Part shown: positions 24,488-36,870 of the stretch, one piece after another
How positions within the stretch are numbered: the stretch's first letter is position 1
Layout: the number at the start of each line of letters is the position of its first letter
Assembly: GCA_025602905.1 (NCBI GenBank)
Contig: JAHLKI010000020.1
Coordinates: 372,001-436,000 of the forward strand
Origin: Phlyctochytrium arcticum
Lineage: Eukaryota; Chytridiomycota; Chytridiomycetes; Chytridiales; Chytridiaceae
Length of the DNA stretch: 64,000 nucleotides
Direction of reading: 5' to 3'
Notes under the pieces: model-generated
Databases searched by the model: none
Seen by the model: the letters and a program-made list of their open reading frames with translations, nothing else
Told to the model about the DNA's origin: nothing
Translations under genes and position numbers: made by a program

Positions 24488-25777
24488 ATGTATCACCTGT
24501 CAGCCTTTCTGAGACTATCATCTGGAAGCTCCCAAGGAATAACAGGAGCATTGCCAGCAAGTACAGCTTCAAATAGCGACGTGAATTTGAACAGTGAAAT
24601 CGTCTCTGGTACTCCGACCTCCTACACAGGGTCTCAACCCCATCTCTCCACAACACAGTCTCGTTCTCGTCTTACGCTCACCACTTGCACGTCATCTACC
24701 TCTTCATCACCTACCTTCCAACCAGTACCTAATCGCTGCTCCCACCACAAATATTGCCGATCCCGCAGCTTCCGTTTCAATCGCGAAGAATTCGATCCCC
24801 ATCTGACGCACCTCTATGCATCCACCGACGGTTGCATTCCGTCCTCCACACTGACGCGAGTTGGACAATGGGTCATCAAGCAGCAGAATGCCAACCAGAT
24901 AGTCACAGCGACGCAATCTTCAGAAGCGACGGATGCAGAATCGGATCCTGTAGGGTTTGTCATTCCTTGGCGCTACAAAAATCGAAAGACGGGGATGGTA
25001 TCCTGGAAAGTCTTTCACTTGTGCTGTGACGACATTGTCGACGCTGACAGGTATGACTGTATCCAGCATTCCCCCTCATCCTTGGATATTGACGGCGTCC
25101 TAGTGAAACCATCATCGTGAGCCCGGATCGCGATATGTCCCTTCGCGCGGCATTACTTCACGTAAATGCAGAGGCCCCACGAGAGCATGGTGCCCCACTT
25201 GTGGAGTTTTTGTTAAATGTTGTTCGAGCCACTTTGGGTGACTATGGTCTGGAAGGAGGTCCCACAAGCCATGAAGCCGATAGCCAATTACTCTCTCTCA
25301 TGCGCCGCCAAGGGCATAACTTTGTAATGCTGTGTGATGTGCCAATAGGACTCTGTCGGCACAAAGCATTACTCTTCAAGTTGCTTTGCGATGTAGTGGG
25401 GCTGAACTGCGCTCTTGTGACAGGATACAGCACCTCAGGTCGACATCAGTACGTATCTTCGACTTTTTATGGCACAAATTGTATGAACTTTAACCTCATC
25501 CAATAGGTGGAATATTATTACTTTGCCAGCTCCAGTATCGACACCCGCTGAACCATCGGGATCATCACTACCATCAAGTGATACACCTAGATCTGGTGGA
25601 CTAATCGGTTCTACTGCTCGGCCGGCAATAGCTACCATGGACTATTTGATTGACCCAACCTCTCCCTTTTTTACTTGGACAAAGCGAGGAAGTAAGCGCA
25701 CTAAGGCGTACAAAGTGTCTGCGCACACATCATTCGGACACGGAGGATTCACGCAGAAGCTCAAGGGAATCTTTTAA
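24488..25777 (+). CDS. EDR1-like (ARMC3 C-terminal-like) domain protein
   Basis: Three exons by eye: 24488 to about 25050, about 25110 to 25450, and about 25507-25777. The N-terminal third is Ser/Thr-rich. The conserved core is GLCRHKALLFKLLCDVVGLN, then VTGYSTSGRHQWNIITLP across the second intron, and DYLIDPTSPFF. This is the pattern of the EDR1 domain (a transglutaminase/papain-like fold) found at the N-terminus of plant CTR1/EDR1 kinases and at the C-terminus of the ciliary protein ARMC3. Here it stands alone, with no kinase and no armadillo repeats. Enzymatic activity is doubtful: the papain-type Cys is not obvious at the usual place, although a Cys precedes RHK. The start ATG at 24488 is the first in the open frame; an upstream exon is possible. 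Confidence 0.6.
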
Positions 25778-26458
25778 GTGCCCCAGAATAACGCAGACAG
25801 AATTATAGTTCTTTTTGGGCTTGCATACGTTGCTAGATGGAACAAAGTTACAGATGCTATTCCCGCCACATAAATTTCGTCGTAAATCTTATAGATGGGA
25901 GTACATTTTCGTACTGGTATTTAGACGCAGAACACTTTTACTTTAACTTATCTTTATCCGCTACCTGGTACCAGTAAAAAAAAGATTCTTTACGTTCACG
26001 TTCAAATTCGCTGACCTCATCAGGTACAGCAGACCCAAGAATAGCAGAAATTCTCCGAATTTGATTCCTAGCAGTAGTAGCTAGCGAAGGACCATGTGTT
26101 AAAAATTTACTGAAAGTATTTCCTTCCCTCACTCAAAATATTGACAGAGAGCTATCGTCCTGACCCTAATAATTGCAAGTTTTGGATCACTTCATTTTTT
26201 ACAACTAGCATTGGCTCAACCTCCATATACAAAAGGTACAGTTGGACCCTTGATGCCCCCAAGGCCCATCCTATGTTTATAAGTGAAGAATTAAAAAGTA
26301 TTCTCCTGTGCCAACTTAGCTTTTTCAGTATCTTGTACAATAAACATTTTCCTGGTCCTGGTGTGTGTGATTGAATTTCTTGCAATCCGCACTTCTATTT
26401 TCTCCGTCCTGGGAGTCATTCATAAGTCTGGCGCACATCGCAAGATAGAGTGGACTTC
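25778..26458. other. AT-rich intergenic region with unresolved ORFs
   Basis: This lies between the EDR1-like stop and the giant repeat-protein start. Two minus-strand open frames (26385-26152 and 26132-25938) could be joined by an intron with the non-typical donor GTCAGG and acceptor TTTCAG, giving a small basic protein; the plus strand has an overlapping 77-codon frame. None resembles a known family and I do not call a gene. The right end contains the promoter of the next gene. Confidence 0.35.
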
Positions 26459-29400
26459 ATGGAGACGGGCATTCGGCGCGGAGCCGATGAAGATCCGGCA
26501 ATAGGTGTTCATCGCCTGAATCAATCCGACAACATGGGAGGAACAACTCGGCATGTTAGATTAGTAGAGCCTGGGTCACCTAACAATCAAGAAGGCTCAC
26601 GGAAAGCTGTGGAGGCTTGGGGGCGTCAAACTCAAAGGGAAGAGCAAGATATAGCGGACAACTCCCCTACTGGTAGTCGGCAGTGGCTCCGTCAGTTAAA
26701 GCAAGGCAACAAAGGCGATGTCTCTCCCGGCGTTCAGAGGAGGTTCGTTGGTCTAAAAAAACCTTGTTAGTGCAGACTTCTGATTATTGATGTCAACTAG
26801 AATTTGGGCTGGACAGTCCTTGCGGGGACGGGAACGGACATATGATGTCAATCTTGTATCCGCGAACATGCCACTTTATGAGCCCCTGTTCGATGAGTAT
26901 CTTATGGACTACTTTAATAGTCCGAACGTTCGAAGGCATCTTGTGCGACTGGGATTGGTAAGTTGCGTTTACCCAGAGTTATAGAAAAGCACTCTTTAAC
27001 AATAAATGCGCAGGTCGACGAGGGCGGTCGAATAATTAACCCGCGCAGATTCAAAAAGGATCAAGTTCGATTGGATCGGGAAGAATATGAATCTCGTATT
27101 GTCAAAAACATGGAAGATAGAGAATTCGATCGTGCAATTGAGGTGAGTGAGCATCAGAGGTTGAGCGGGTAAAAGATGGTAATTTTTGCCTCCTATTGCG
27201 CAGGTCGCTATTCGGAAGCAGACGGAAGAAGGAAAGCTCCAGCGCTCGAAGAAGCTTCTAAATACCACGGTAATGCTAATTTTACTTACACCGCTCATTT
27301 CATTGTGGGCACCTTACTAAAAAAAATTTGAAGGACGCTGAATTGCCTTACCCGGAGTTTTTGGCAAACTATCCAGCAACAATGACACGCACAGCTTTGT
27401 TGTACTCTGAGAAGTCTGCACCTCTTACGACGGCCCAGCAAATGTTGGTTGCAAAGTTGAAACAGCAGGCTCCAGGAAAGTTGAAGGCTTTGGGAATCAC
27501 GCCGTCGCAGCTATATGGCCGAAAGCAGCAGGCTCAGGAAGTGGCTCGTAGGGACAGGGCGGTGAGATGGGGTTCTGGTCATGTTGATCATAAGCGGGCA
27601 CGGCCCCGCGACTTGCACCGCATAAAAGACCTTCAGATGCATAAAGGGGCACTCAAGGCTAGGACAGCAGCAACTATACATGATGACTTGAGTGGGGACG
27701 AGTTGGAAGGTACTGCTGGTCAAGAATCACCGATGGATGATACTTTAAGTCATGAGGACGCGGATGAGGTTATAGCATTATTTGATGCCGCTAGAAGAGA
27801 GTACCACAGAGGCAAACTCGATCGCGCCGAGGCGTATATTCGTGCACTTCTTAGCCGGGTTGGTGAGAAGGACCCAAAAAGTATGCCGCCAAAAAGCGCA
27901 GCATCCACGGAGACTCTCCCGAAAGGCTTGTTTGTTGAGAGTGCTATGTCTAGCGCCGGGTGTCTAGATCACCGAGATGTTTTGCGTGCTCGATCTGGAC
28001 GTTCCACCCCATCTACCCCAAGGCATCGCGCGACAAGACCTAAGTCAGCCCGACCAACCCGAGAGTCTCATTTCCCTATTGCCACCGATTTCAGCGACTT
28101 TGAGAATAGTGAAGGGGGTTATGAATCGGATGGTGAGGTATTAATGGGCGAAGATTTAGACCCGCATGCTCTGCTGGAGTCACGATCCAATTTGGGCGCT
28201 GGATCCGAACCTATTATGGAAGAAGTGGAGGGAATTATTCAAGAGGTTGTTGAACAGACCAATGTTCCCCACGATCCGCTCCCTCGGGCGACTGAGGACT
28301 TGCTGCAAAACGCGGAAGTTTCTGACAATCCTGAGGATGGAAAAACCGAGCTATCGGACTCAGCTGGCGATCATGCGGATGAGATCGCCCGGAAAAGACA
28401 AAACTCTGCTGTCAAAGTCCAAGCTCTGTTTAGGGGTTATCGCACCCGGAAAGACGTCGATGAGTTTGCTAGCCACTTATCCGACGACAGTTTGGCCACC
28501 GGGCCGACCCATGGGCGCCCTCTCCAGTACGGGATCAGCAAAGATAACGCCAATACCTTCGCTATCGACACCGAAAATGGCTATTACGGTGAAGGGCAAC
28601 CGGTCGAGATGGAGCTGGCAAGAATGCAGTCTAATGCATATGAAGAGGCCTTTGAGGTCCCCCCTACCGACGGGGCAGCGCCCAGAGGAATGGCTCTCAA
28701 GCTTTCGTCGCGAAATGCTAGCCCATTGGCCTCGCAGACTCTCCGCAGTCATCCTTCAATCCAAGCTACTTCCAAGTCCACCGTCGCTCTCGACAGCAGG
28801 ATTAGTTCTGTGGACGGACAATATTCTAGTGGGCCCAATCAGGACGTCCGCTTGTCCCAAACGGGCATTAGAATTGGATCTGGAAGCCGTGGGTCAAAAG
28901 AAAGCCTTGAAGAGCGAGGTGTTACAGAGGTCGAAGGGTTGGCTGTATCCGCTTTTGATTCGGAAACCGCACCTCGAACAAGTTACAATGATCCTGAAAA
29001 GGATCATACCCAATCTGTGGACAATATGGACGAAGGGCTATATGATGATGATTTTAACGATATCGATGCACTTTCCACGTCACGAGATTTGGGACCTGCT
29101 GAGCAGAGTCATCCATCAGGATCTACTGCCTTGAAAAGTATCAAGGCATTGCTTCATGATGTGGCCTCTCATCTGCCCTTCCGCCACGATGCAAGACATG
29201 AAGAAGAAAAGCCACACCATGGTACTGTGCTGGAAAGAGAAGTGATGCCCGAAGATCGCACCTTGAATGATGTCCCGGCAAATCACACATTGAGCTCAAT
29301 TCTGGCAACTTATGGAGATGAGTCAGCTGCAGACACTCATGGACCAGAGGTAGAGCATGTGTCTGCACAAAGCATTAAAGCTGTGACGACCCGGAGCGCA

Positions 29401-32400
29401 ATTGTTTTGCCAGGGAGTGGCTCCTTGAGAGACACCAAGGAAAAAGGTTCTGACCTACGTGAGCAGTGGAAACCCACACAAGTCTCGGAAGTAGCTTCCA
29501 CGGAACTCGGGGCTGATGTGAAAACTGCTAGATCTCAGTCAAATTTAGCACGCCCGAAAAGTACGAGCCAAAATCAAAATCTGGCCGTACGCGCCACTCA
29601 CACATCGCAACCTGCACTCCATTATCATAACAACTCCCAAATCGCGGAGGTCCGTCGGTCCATAGGTGACAAGAGCAGTGGTGAAATTAACAATGCGCGA
29701 AATCAAATTGTGCCCCATGAGTCGAATGGGAAGGTCGTCATGAATGTTGCCGCACCTCAAGGCGAGTTGGCTAGCGTCCAGCAACTAGACAACGTATACC
29801 GTGTTGACATAGTGGACAGCCTTCCATTACAAACGGGTGAGCCTGCCAATTTGTCAAGTTTGGAACATGCGATTCAAGGTTTCGGAGAAAATGATGTGGA
29901 CAATGTGCGCGGTCAGCACAGATACTCGGTAGACATCATGCCCACTCCAAGTCAATCCGCGAGTCAACACGAGCTCAACAACACTCAAGATAAAGGTTCC
30001 GCACGAAATTTGGTCCGTGCGCAGCCGCTGGCCAAAGTTGATAGTGGTGAATTGGCGCGCAATACGACCTTACCGCTCAGTACCAATGGAAGCGTTCTGC
30101 ATCTTAATAAAGATGCAGCATTTGATAATGACAACAAAAGCCGCGCAGCAAGTCGTAACAGCCTCAGCAAAGCTCAAAGCGTAGAATTGGCTCGGCCCAT
30201 AAGTCGACCAGCGAGTGATATTCCTAGTACCCAGCAACTTGTAAGAGACGGTAGTGCGGATCTGGCACGCAATATATATTTGCCACAGAGTTCAGTTGGT
30301 AGTGTGCAACAGCTCGACCAGGTTCCGCGTGCAGTAGTTGATCAGAACACCCCTCCCGCGGCTAGTCGAGATAACCTGAACAAAGCTCAAAGCAGGGGTT
30401 TGACTAGGAGCATGAGCCGAAGTTCGAATGATGTACCTGGTAGCCAGCAATTAGCTAGAGACGACCTGGCGCGCAACATCAATTTTCCAACAAAAGTAGT
30501 GGGCAGTGTGCAGCAGCTCAATAAGAGTCCGAGCACAGTTATTAACCAGAACACCAAAAGTCGCGTGGCCAGTCGAAATAATCTCGACAAATCCGGCAGC
30601 ATGAACCGATCCGAGAACAATGTTGCTCGCTCACAGCAAATTGTGAGAGTGGATAGTGTCGATTTAGCGCGCAACGTCAACCTACCGGCAAGCGCGGTGG
30701 GAAGTGTTCAGCACCTAAACCAATCTGCGAGTGGAGTAGTTGATCAGAACACCAAAAGTCGCGCGGCCAGTCGGAATGATCTCGACAAGTCCCGGAACGT
30801 GCACCGATTCGAGAACAATGTTGCTGGCTCACAGCAAATTCCGAGGGTGGATAGTATCGATTTAGCACGCAACGTCAACCTACCGGCAAGCGCGGTGGGT
30901 AGTGTTCAGCAGCTCAACCGGTCAGCGAGGGGAGTAATTGATCAGAACACCAAAAGTCGCGCGGCCAGTCGGAATAACCTTGGCGAGTCCCGGAATGCGA
31001 ACCGATCTGAAAACAATGTTGGTGGCTCACAGCAAATTCCGAGGGTGGATAGTGTCGATTTGGCACGCAACGTCAACCTGCCGGCAAGCGCGGTGGGTGG
31101 TGTTCAGCATCTAAGCCAGCCTGCGAGTGCAGTAATTGATCAGAACACCAAAAGTCGCGCAGCCAGTCGAAATGACCTTGGCAAAGCTCGGGGCATGAGC
31201 CAATCCGCGAACAATGTTGCTGGCTCACAACCAATTGTGAGAGTTGAGAGTGTGGATTTAGCACGCAACGTGAATTTACCGCCAAGCGCGGTGGGTAGTG
31301 TTCAGCATCTAAACCAGCCTGTGAGTGCAGGAATTGGTCAGAACATCAAAAGTCGCGCGGCTAGTCGGAATAACCTCGACAAGTCCCGGAACGTGCACCG
31401 ATCCGAAAACAATGTTGGTGGCTCACAGCAAATTGCGAGGGTGAATAGTGTCGATTTCGCACGCAACGTCAACCTACCGGCAAGCGCGGTGGGTAGTGTT
31501 CAGCAGCTCAACCGGTCAGCGAGTGGAGTAATTGATCAGAACACCAAAAGTCGCGCGGCCAGTCGGAATAACCTTGGCGAGTCCCGGAATGCGAACCGAT
31601 CTGAAAACAATGTTGGTGGCTCACAGCAAATTCCGAGGGTGGATAGTGTCGATTTGGCACGCAACGTCAACCTGCCGGCAAGCGCGGTGGGTAGTGTTCA
31701 GCAGCTCAACCAGTCTGCGAACGGAGTAGTTGATCAGAACACCACGGCTAGTCAAAGTAACCTTAACAGAGCCCAAAGCAGGCATTTGGATAGAAGCATA
31801 GGCCGAAGTTCCACCGATATTCCTGGTCCGCAGCAAGTTGCCAGAGAGCATAGCGTCGACTTGGCACGCAATGTTAATCTACCACCCAGCGCTGTGGGCA
31901 GTGTGCAGTATCTGAACGACGTCCCTAGTGCAGCAACTGATCAGAATACCAAAAGTCGCGCGGCCAGTAGAAATAACCTGCATAACGCTCGGGGAACAAA
32001 CCAATTCTTAAACGATGTTGCTGGATCACAATCAATTGCGAGGGTTCAAAGTGTGGATTTAGCACGCAACGTGAACCTACCGCCAAGTGCCTTGGGCAGT
32101 ATCCAGCAGCTCAGTCAGTCTGCGACTGAAGTGGCTGATCAGATATCTCCAGATCCCACGGCAGGTGAAGATAACCTCAGCAGAGCTCAAAGTAGAGATT
32201 TGGACAGGGGTATAAACCAAATTTCGGGCGATTATTCTGATACCCAGCAATTAGCTAGAGGGGGTAGTGTGGACCTGGCGCGCAACATCAATTTGCCCGC
32301 AAGTGTAGCGGGCAGTATGCAGCTAAATAAGAGTCCAAGTGCTGCAGCTGACCCGAACAATAAAAGTCGCGCGGCTAGCCACAATAGTCTTGACCAAGCT

Positions 32401-35400
32401 CGAAGCATGAGCCGAACACCGAGTGATGTTCCTAGTTCTCAACAATTGACGAGAGACGATAGTGTTGAACTAGCACGCAATATGAACTTACCGCCAAGCG
32501 CCATGGGCAGTGTTCAGCAGCTGGATCAGATTTCGAGTGTACCAATTGAGCAGAGCAGCAAAAGTCGCGCGGTTAGTCGAAACAACCTCAACAAAGCTCA
32601 AAGTAGGGATATGGGTAGGAGCATGAGCCGAAATCTGAGGGATGTTCCTAGTACCCAGCAAATAGCTAGAGAGGACAGTGTCGACCTGGCGCGCAATATC
32701 AACTTGCCATCAAGTGTAGTGGGCAGCGTTCAGCAACTGAATAAGAGTCCAAGTGCAGTAATTGATCGGAATAGTAGAAGTCACGCGGCTAGCCAAAATA
32801 ACCTCGACAACACTCGGAGCATGAGCCGAACACCGAGCGATGTTGCTGGCGCGCAACAACTCGCTAGGGAGAACAGTATTGATCTCGCGCGCGAGGTTAA
32901 CTTACCGCCAAGCGCTATTGGTAGCGTTCAGCAGCTAGACGAGCGTGGGAATGTAGCAATTGGTCAGAACACCAAGAGTCGCGCAGTTAGTCGAAATAAC
33001 CTGGACAGCGATTCAAACAAGAATCTAGGCAGAAGCTTGAATCTCTCCACAAGAGATATTTCTGGGATCCAGCAAGTTGCAAGAGACAATATCGTCGACT
33101 TAGCGTGCAATGTTGATTTACCACCTAGTGCTATGGGCATTGTGCAGCATCTGAACAACAAAAGTCGAATGGCCAGTCAAACCCAACTCGAAGAACCTCA
33201 AGGCTTGAGCCTATCACCAAGCGATGTTTCTGGTACTTATCAACTAAGCAGAGAGGGCAGTGTCGATCTTGCACGTAATGTCATTTTGCCGCCAAGTGTA
33301 GCGGGCAGTGTGCAACAGCTCAACCAGTCAGCGAGTGGAGTAGTTGATCAAAACACCAAGAGTCGCACATCTAATCGAAATAACCTCAACAAAACTCAGA
33401 GCAGGGATTTGGGTAGGAGCATGAGCCGAAGCTCGGGCGATATTGCTGGTCCCCACCAAATTGTCAGGGAGAATAGTGTCGACCTGGCGCGCAATGTAGA
33501 TTTGCCACCCAGTGCTGTGGGCAGTGTGCAGCATCTGAACAGCAAAAGTAGAGCGGCGAGTCAATTCCAACTCGGCGAATCTCGAGGCTCTAGCCGATCA
33601 CCGAGCGATGTTCCTGGTACTTATCAACTCAGTAGAGAGGGTAGTGTAGACCTAGCTCGCAAAGTCAATTTGCCGCCAAGTGCAGCGGGCAGTGTTCAAC
33701 AGCTCAACCAGTCAGCGAGTGGAGTAGTTGATCAAAACACCAAAAGTCGCACATCTAGTCGAAATAACCTCAACAAAGCTCAAAGCAGGGATTTGGGTAG
33801 GAGGACGAGCCGAAGTTCGGGCGATATTGCTGGTCCCCATCAAATTGCCAGGGAGCATAGCGTCGACCTGGCGCGCAATGTGGATTTGCCACTCAGTGCT
33901 GTGGGCAGTGTGCAGCATCTGACCCACAAAAGTCGAGCGGCGAGTCAAACCCAACCAGGCAAATCTCGAGGCTCTAGCCGATCACCGAGCGATGTTCCCG
34001 GTACTTATCAACTCAGTAGAGAGGGCAGTGTAGATCTAGCTCGCAATGTCAATTTGCCGCCAAGTGTAGCGGGCAGTGTGCAACAGCTCAACCAGTCTGC
34101 GAGTGCTGTAGTTGATCAGAATACCAAAAGTCGCGCGGGCAGTCGAAATAACCTCAATAGAGCTCAAAGTACAGGTTTGAATGTAGGCATAGGCCGAAGC
34201 TCGAGCGATATTGCTGTTCCCCATCAAATTGCCAGGGAGCATAGCGTCGACAGGGCGCGCAATGTTCATTTACCATCCAGCGCTGTGGGCAGCGTACAGA
34301 ATCTGAACACTGTCCCCAGTGCAGCAATTGGTCCAAACACCAAAAGTCGAGAGGCGAGTCAAAACAAGCTCAACAAATCTCAAGGCGTGAGCCACTCACC
34401 GAGCGATGATCCTGGAACTTATCAACTCAGCAGAGAGGATAGTCTCGATCTAGCACGTAATGTGAACTTACCGCCAAGCGCCATGGGCAGCGTTCAGCAG
34501 CTGGATCAGACTGCGAGTGTGCCAATTGAACAGAGCAGCAAAAGTCGTGCTGTTAGTCGAAATAACCTCAATAAAGCTCAAAGTAGGGATTTGGGCAGGA
34601 GCATGAGCCAAAATCTGAGGGATGTTCCTGATACCCAGCACACAGCTAGAGACGACAGTGTCGACCTGGCGCGCAATATCAAATTGCCACCAAGTGTGGC
34701 GGGCAGTGTGCAGCTGCTGAATCAGAGTCCGAGTGCAGTAATCGATCGCAACAGTAGAAGTCGCGTGGCTAGCCAAAATAACCTCGACAACGCTCGGAGC
34801 ATGAGCCGAACACCGAGCGATGTTGCTGACCCGCAACAACTTGCCAGGGAAAATAGCCTTGATCTCGCGAGTAAGGTCAATCTACCGCCAAGCACCTTGG
34901 GCAGTGTTCAGCAGCTGGACAAAAGCGCGAGTGTAGCACTTGAGCACAAAAGTCGCGTGGCTAGTCGAAATAACCTTTCGAAAGCTCAAAGCGAGAATTC
35001 GGCTCAAGGCACGACTCGATCTCCAAGCAATCTCCCTGAAACTCAACGACTTCACGAAGAAGATGCTGCTGAACATGCACGCAACGTCCATTTGCCCCCA
35101 AGCGCTATCGGCAGTGTTCAGCACCTAGAGAAGAATGCGAGTGCAACAACTGCTGAGGGCGTAAAAAGTCGCGCATCCAGTCAAAGTCACCTCGATAAAG
35201 CTCGCAGCCAAAGCAAGTCTTTATCTAGAGACGCGATTGGCCCTGAACAACATGGCGATTTTGTTCGCGATGCGAAGACATCTAGCGCAGTCGCTCTGAA
35301 TACTTTACGACCTGGACGTAGCCTTGCTGCCAGCAAAGTCCAAGCACACAGCGAACCGGTAGATGGTACATCACAACAATCTTTCCAAGATGCTTCTGTG

Positions 35401-36474
35401 GGTATGCAGAATCGGCAAACCGGGCTTGATTTTGAGTTGGCCCAGAATACCGACTTGCCACAGAGCACTGCAGGCAGCGCTCAGTATTTGAACATGGGGC
35501 ATAGCGGATTCAACGAACAGGATGTGTCTGCATTGCCTAGTCAGACATTTGGCGAAGCATTCTCAGATCTTTCGTCAGAACCACATGGGGATTTTGATGC
35601 TTTGTCAGACGGTGTTGTGAAGTCCCAGCCGGTAAACCGCGAAGACAGTTTGGACATGGCGCGCAACTTTAGCCTACCAATAAGTGTTGCGGGTAGCATC
35701 GATCAATTGCACAGCGGCAACCCACAATCATATGGGCCCGAGATGGAAAACCGTGAAAGTCGATTACCTAGTCAGAACAATCCTGATCAGGCGCGTAATT
35801 CAACTCCCTCCTCAGACGAGATCACCAGCAGCAAACAGATTAGTAGGGATGACAGCTTTGACTTGGCTCGTAGCATCCAATTGCCGCCAAGCACCATGGG
35901 TAGTGCTCAGCAGCTTGATAGAGTGTACAGCGCAGCATATTCCCCAGACTCCTTATTGATAAGTAAAGTACCAAACAACAGTAAGACTGGCACTTCAAAG
36001 CACAATTTAGCGGCCTCAAGAAGCGGAAGTGCGAGCCAACAGCGTTCGGACCTCGAGACAACCGCCGATGACGCACGCCACATTGCCTTGCCCCCAAGTG
36101 TTGCTGCCAGCTTACAACAGTTGAATTCTGAAGCTCGCTCTTATTCACTGGAGTCGGAGAATGTTTTGAAACCCCAAACCAACGCCATTTCCTTCTCTTG
36201 GCTTGGGAAGGACGCCACTCCGTCTGCAGAGAAGCCATTGACAAGCACTGGCTCGCCGTCTATTCGGCATAATTTTCAGTTACCCGTGAGCGATTACATT
36301 TCATCTACGAGGAGCTCACGGCCACCAAGCATCACCGGCAGTCGCAGCAAGATTGCGATCTTATCCGATGACCTTCCAGAGCGCATAACTCCACGTTCTT
36401 CTCGGCCACATAGTCGTTCAGGGAGCGGCAAAAGCATCAATTTACCTGTAGCCCAGTCTTCAGTACCCTTATAA
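26459..36474 (+). CDS. Giant repeat protein with ERICH3-like N-terminus and IQ motif
   Basis: Exons 26459-26742, 26801-26957, 27014-27142, 27204-27269 and 27334-36474 join in phase to about 3258 aa; the last exon alone is 9.1 kb. Residues ~115-212 (LFDEYLMDYFNSPNVRRHL, RLGLVDEGGRII, then a charged helix with FKKDQVRLDREEYESRI) resemble the N-terminus of vertebrate ERICH3, a protein of motile and primary cilia. An IQ calmodulin-binding motif (VKVQALFRGYRTRK) lies near residue 571. From about residue 1015 to 3145 there are about 30 degenerate repeats, usually 66-75 aa, with the core DLARNVNLPPSAVGSVQQLN followed by DQNTKSRAASRNNL. The rest is predicted disordered, rich in Ser, Asn, Gln, Arg and Asp. 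No enzyme domain is seen. The repeat core matches nothing I know. The first in-frame ATG (26459) is used; a GTG lies just before it. Confidence 0.8.
29743..36130 (+). repeat. About 30 tandem coding repeats (200-225 bp period)
   Basis: Counting the heptad-like core L-P-x-S-x-x-G-S gives 30 copies, the first clear one at about 30057 and the last at about 36090; a degenerate copy precedes them near 29743. Central copies (30.6-31.7 kb) are nearly identical at DNA level with a strict 198-bp period. Flanking copies are more diverged and sometimes lack the DQNTKSRAASRNNL half, alternating long and short units. Confidence 0.9.
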
Positions 36475-36870
36475 TTCTGTCCGTACATAGCGAATATATT
36501 GAATTTGTATGATAAGTCTTGTAGGAAGAAGTGAGATCGAACTAGTTCCGAACGACGGTATTGACTTGTGGGATCCTCGCTAGATTTGCAGTGATAAATA
36601 GGTGCGGATGATGTTGGAGTATAGACAGTGTATTGCGTAATGGCGACCAAGTTTCGAGTTAGGAAATCCACCACGAGGAATTAAATCCTGGTGAAGCAAG
36701 GTTATCCGGATGCCTCTTGTACCTATATTTCGGGTATTTACGGGAAATGTCAGTTAATCCACTTATGCACCTCCGTTGCATTCCGATCGTAGCTACCGTA
36801 TGAACTCTCAATCAGGGCTTTCAACTCAGTTCCATTCCAGATTGAAGATTGAAACACCACGACAGGACAG
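36475..36870. other. Intergenic region
   Basis: This is the 0.4-kb 3' region of the giant gene and promoter of the downstream PLP-enzyme gene. I see no gene. It contains no obvious repeat. Confidence 0.5.

Noticed and set aside
25938..26385. Small two-exon minus-strand gene
   Set aside because: The joining intron would need a rare GTCAGG donor, the product matches nothing, and the plus strand is open as well.
27343..29134. Overlapping alternative frames in the giant repeat gene, including a 322-codon one at 28166
   Set aside because: The 3047-codon main frame spans them and carries the IQ motif and repeats; the alternatives are low-information shadows.
29743..36130. CRISPR-like array
   Set aside because: Repeats are 198-225 bp, coding and in frame; there are no short repeats with unique spacers.
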